Positions 18,401 through 20,733 of a stretch of DNA of 20,733 bases are shown piece by piece. The translations under genes were made by a program, and so were the position numbers. A model generated the notes under the pieces. The model made no database searches. It worked only from the letters and a program-made list of their open reading frames with translations, and was not told the origin of the DNA. Each line of letters starts with the position of its first letter. The stretch's first letter is position 1. Source of the stretch: Leucogyrophana mollusca (taxonomy: Eukaryota; Basidiomycota; Agaricomycetes; Boletales); assembly GCA_021014945.1 (NCBI GenBank), contig MU266674.1:3901-24633 (forward strand). The letters are read 5' to 3'.

Positions 18401-20517
18401 ATGAGTTCTGCTTCCATGGACACCCAGGACGCTTGATTTCGCCATGCACTGCCTTATCAGCGTCTCCATTCGTCTTTTTTCCTAATAACTGGCCCGAAGT
18501 GTCAGGCGGACGCCCGTCGTTGGCCTTTTACCTTTTAACTTGTGCTTCAGGAGCACGCTGGCGCTTCGTACGACCAATCTCAGCACGGATATCCTTCCAG
18601 GGCTCTGGAGCTCCATATCTCATCTTGATCCCTTCTGAATCAGGTTAGAAAGGGAGGGGGAGATAGCGTGAACAGCACATATGAGACTGAGCTGCAGTGA
18701 GCTTTTCATATGTTCGAACAAAATAAAGAAGCAGAAGTAGCCCCTCAAGTAAGTTGTGATCCTTGCCAACAGCACGGTAGATCTTCCAATGCATCGCTTC
18801 TTCAGCGTTGGTTGTATTCGGGATCCACTGCCAGAGGTCGCCAAGCATAACACGAAATGGTTCGAACAACATGCTGGCATGGCTTTCCCATAACCACCAG
18901 CATAGCCAGCTTTCAATCTTTGGAAAATCGGTAAGAAGTGCTGCGGTTGTCTGGTTGAAGGTCTCCATGTCGGAGACTCGGAGTAACGACAGCGCACGAT
19001 CCTGGAAATGCTCCTTCAATTCCGGAGGTACTACTCCACTGATCTTCGACACGCGTGTCACTTGGCTACGGAAATGCTGTTGGCAGCCTTTCAGAAGTGC
19101 CGCCGCTGCTTCATGAAGCTCTCCCTCTGACCGTAAATCATCCGGTTTCGTCCAGAAGTCAACAAAAGCTTGGATATAGCCCGAACGTTCAGCTTCGCTG
19201 AAATCCACCACCTGGGAATTGATGTATATGTGAGGAGCTCGATGTGCAAGGCAAGGAAACGTACATTTGCAAAGAGATCATCAGTTACATCTATCTCACG
19301 TTCTTCGCACACCTGTGCCATTGCCTTGAAAAGGAATAGGAAGTGTATACGATAGTGTTCATCGGAGGAACCATCAGCCCATGTCATGAGACCTGGAACC
19401 CAGCATCGCAACTGGGGACTGTATGTCGAACTGATGATGAGGAGATTCTTTTTGTTCTTCCAAAACCTGTGGGCAGCATCAGAGACAATGCCATTGACAG
19501 CATCAATGCCGACATGGTCCTTGACTAAAGAGGATGCCATGAACGGGGTTTGCATAACGACAACGCCTGCCTCGCCGTCGTCGACCTGGCTATACACAAT
19601 CCAATTCTTGTGCTTTAACTTGAACACTTTAAAGGCTTCATTCCATTCCTGCACGCCAGCCGCAGCCTTCAGCTGACGCATCTCGGCCTTGATTCGATCT
19701 GCGTTGAGCAGCACTGGAGATATTTCCCCGGCGCCCTCTTGAGGCCCATGGCGTCCGCGAGGTCCAACCAACAGTGATAATGGGCCAGCGGTGGGGTTCT
19801 CGTCAACCAATTTCTCAAACCGTGCACGTTCATTTTGGGTGAGATGCAGCAAGTGGGTTGGACACTCGTGTGTATGAGACCCTTTGTGAAAGTACTGTAT
19901 GCCATCGTGAAATGAGTGAAGGGTCGATGTCGCACCACAGTCATGGTGATAGAGCTTTGCCCCACATTGACATGGCTGACGAAGCTGACGCTCAATGCCA
20001 AGACGTCGAGTTTGAGGTCGTACAATGATATGACAAGTGGGCTCGTCACAACAGATTATCCCTACAACACTCTCCGTGTCCGCTTCCCATTTTCCCATGA
20101 TGTTGCGTTCGCGCTGCCATGTTTGTCGCCGCCTTTCAGTTCGCAAGCCCATCGTTCTTGCAGGTTATTGGTCTGGATGGCCTCATCCCAGGTGAAGAAC
20201 CACTGGAAATCTCCGTCTGGCCAGCCATCCCAAAGCACCCCCGGCTGGCTACCATCACTAACCAATTCACGAGACTCCTGGCTGACGCTCTGGCCATCTT
20301 TGGTGCTTTCGAATCGAGTTTGAACTCCTCTCGATGGCGGCTGAACATTTTGAAGCGGTGATTGTGGGTGCAGTTTTGTTTTGGATTGCAGCTGATCCTG
20401 GCTAATCGGAAAAACAGCTGGAGGAGCAGAACTCGCTCTCGTTGCTGGCCTGGACTGAGGAGCACCCAGTGGGGGTTTTGGCTTTAAGCTTGTAAGGGGC
20501 GGAAGGGGTGCTGCCAT
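15442..20517 (-). pseudogene. Mutator-like (MULE) DDE transposase fused to UCH-like cysteine peptidase and PHD finger, decayed
   Basis: Exons run 20517-19265, 19211-18688, about 18634-18141, 18088-17129, 17072-16726, 16655-16605, 16541-16316 and 16263-15442 (about 1,560 codons). Start is MAAPLPPLTSLKPKPP. Domains seen in order: disordered leader; zinc-binding GCM/WRKY-like domain (CCDEPTC, CQCG, HTHEC); Mutator-type catalytic core with Asp in GIVSDAAHRFW (19478-19480), Asp in VVDFSEAE (19203-19205) and Glu in TTNAEEAMHW (18798-18803); peptidase with Cys in KQNSCWLDTALE (18399-18401), His in GSHFMARY (17576-17578) and Asp in IFDYDG (17534-17536); PHD finger (CRCG, CEDC, HIAC, CDNC); aromatic module KGALVRIGKYWYPVRL; C-terminal helical region. 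The peptidase order Cys-His-Asp is that of ubiquitin hydrolases. Defects: frameshift near 20120-20150, an out-of-phase junction near 18688/18634, TAA at 18528-18530 and TGA at 17672-17674. From 18088 onward all junctions keep phase. Confidence 0.75.
16726..17072 (-). other. PHD zinc finger exon within the MULE fusion gene
   Basis: This exon encodes an acidic lead-in (SSDSEDIMPFG) and then a C4HC3 PHD finger: CRCG, about 15 residues, LMCEDC, NWSHIAC, a loop, and FICDNC. PHD fingers usually read histone H3 tails. The Trp before the His (FNWSHIAC) is typical. It is joined by a phase-0 intron (17128-17073) to the peptidase exon and by a phase-2 intron (16725-16656) to a basic linker. Confidence 0.75.
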
Positions 20518-20700
20518 AGGTGGGCGTGGAGTCAATGAATGATTGTGAGCAGGTGTATTGTAACGTTTTCGTTATACTTGATCACTCGAACCACTAACAC
20601 GACCACTTGGTAGTATTGATGGTAAGTGAATGAGTAAGTACAATGATACTGTAAATAAGGTTTTTGTAACTATTTATAGTAGATAGGAATGAGTATATGA

Positions 20701-20725
20701 GCTGTCACCCTAAAAGGGTAACAGC
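20701..20725. repeat. Near-perfect inverted repeat at right edge
   Basis: gctgtcaccct (20701-20711) and agggtaacagc (20715-20725) pair with a single mismatch around a 3-nt loop. It lies about 180 bp upstream of the MULE-type gene start and could be part of its terminal repeat or a hairpin in the promoter region. No partner copy was found near 15000-15440. Confidence 0.6.
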
Positions 20726-20733
20726 CCCTTACA

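Noticed and set aside
1..20733. A TET/JBP dioxygenase gene, sometimes associated with KDZ elements in mushrooms
   Set aside because: No HxD motif with the expected surroundings was found in any plausible coding frame.
15442..20733. Terminal inverted repeats for the MULE-type element
   Set aside because: The hairpin at 20701 has no matching copy beyond 15442 by eye, so element boundaries are not claimed.

Overview
The window looks like basidiomycete (probably Agaricomycete mushroom) nuclear DNA. This rests on dense 43-80 nt GT-AG introns, a KDZ-type transposase, a mushroom-type WD40 repeat gene and Agaricomycete-style Mutator-like transposase domains. I saw no bacterial operon structure, CRISPR array, rRNA or tRNA. 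All family names come from recognising motifs by eye. No database search was run.

Left part (1-5966): three minus-strand genes point away from a divergent intergenic region at 4748-5285. In order they are a protein ending in an RNase H1 N-terminal / caulimovirus-viroplasmin-like domain (3941-4747), a small helical protein beginning MGRPK (2497-3371), and a Trp-rich protein with a long disordered tail and a 27-residue tandem repeat that runs off the left edge (1-2270). On the plus strand lies a small unrecognised coiled-coil gene (5286-5966) with one frame problem.

Centre (6181-9872): an eleven-exon KDZ (Kyakuja-Dileera-Zisupton) transposase with its CxC2 cysteine cluster. Every splice junction I propose keeps the frame over 1053 codons, but the frame holds two TGA stops (codons 193 and 371). 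It is best read as a recently silenced copy.

Middle right (9873-15441): a gene-poor graveyard. It holds a relic of an FAD polyamine oxidase (minus strand), a truncated copy of the upstream and 5' region of a WD40 gene, an unrecognised exon pair, a short WD40 gene (13651-14337), a 22-bp minisatellite and a hairpin.

Right part (15442-20517, minus): a long multi-exon gene fusing a zinc-binding GCM/WRKY-like domain and a Mutator-type DDE transposase to a ubiquitin-hydrolase-like cysteine peptidase, a PHD finger, a small aromatic domain and a C-terminal helical domain. Two in-frame stops and two frame breaks show it is decayed too.

The most notable biology is (i) this transposase-peptidase-PHD fusion, and (ii) the clustering of four small companion genes around a KDZ transposase, which may be a composite mobile element. 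The element ends could not be defined.
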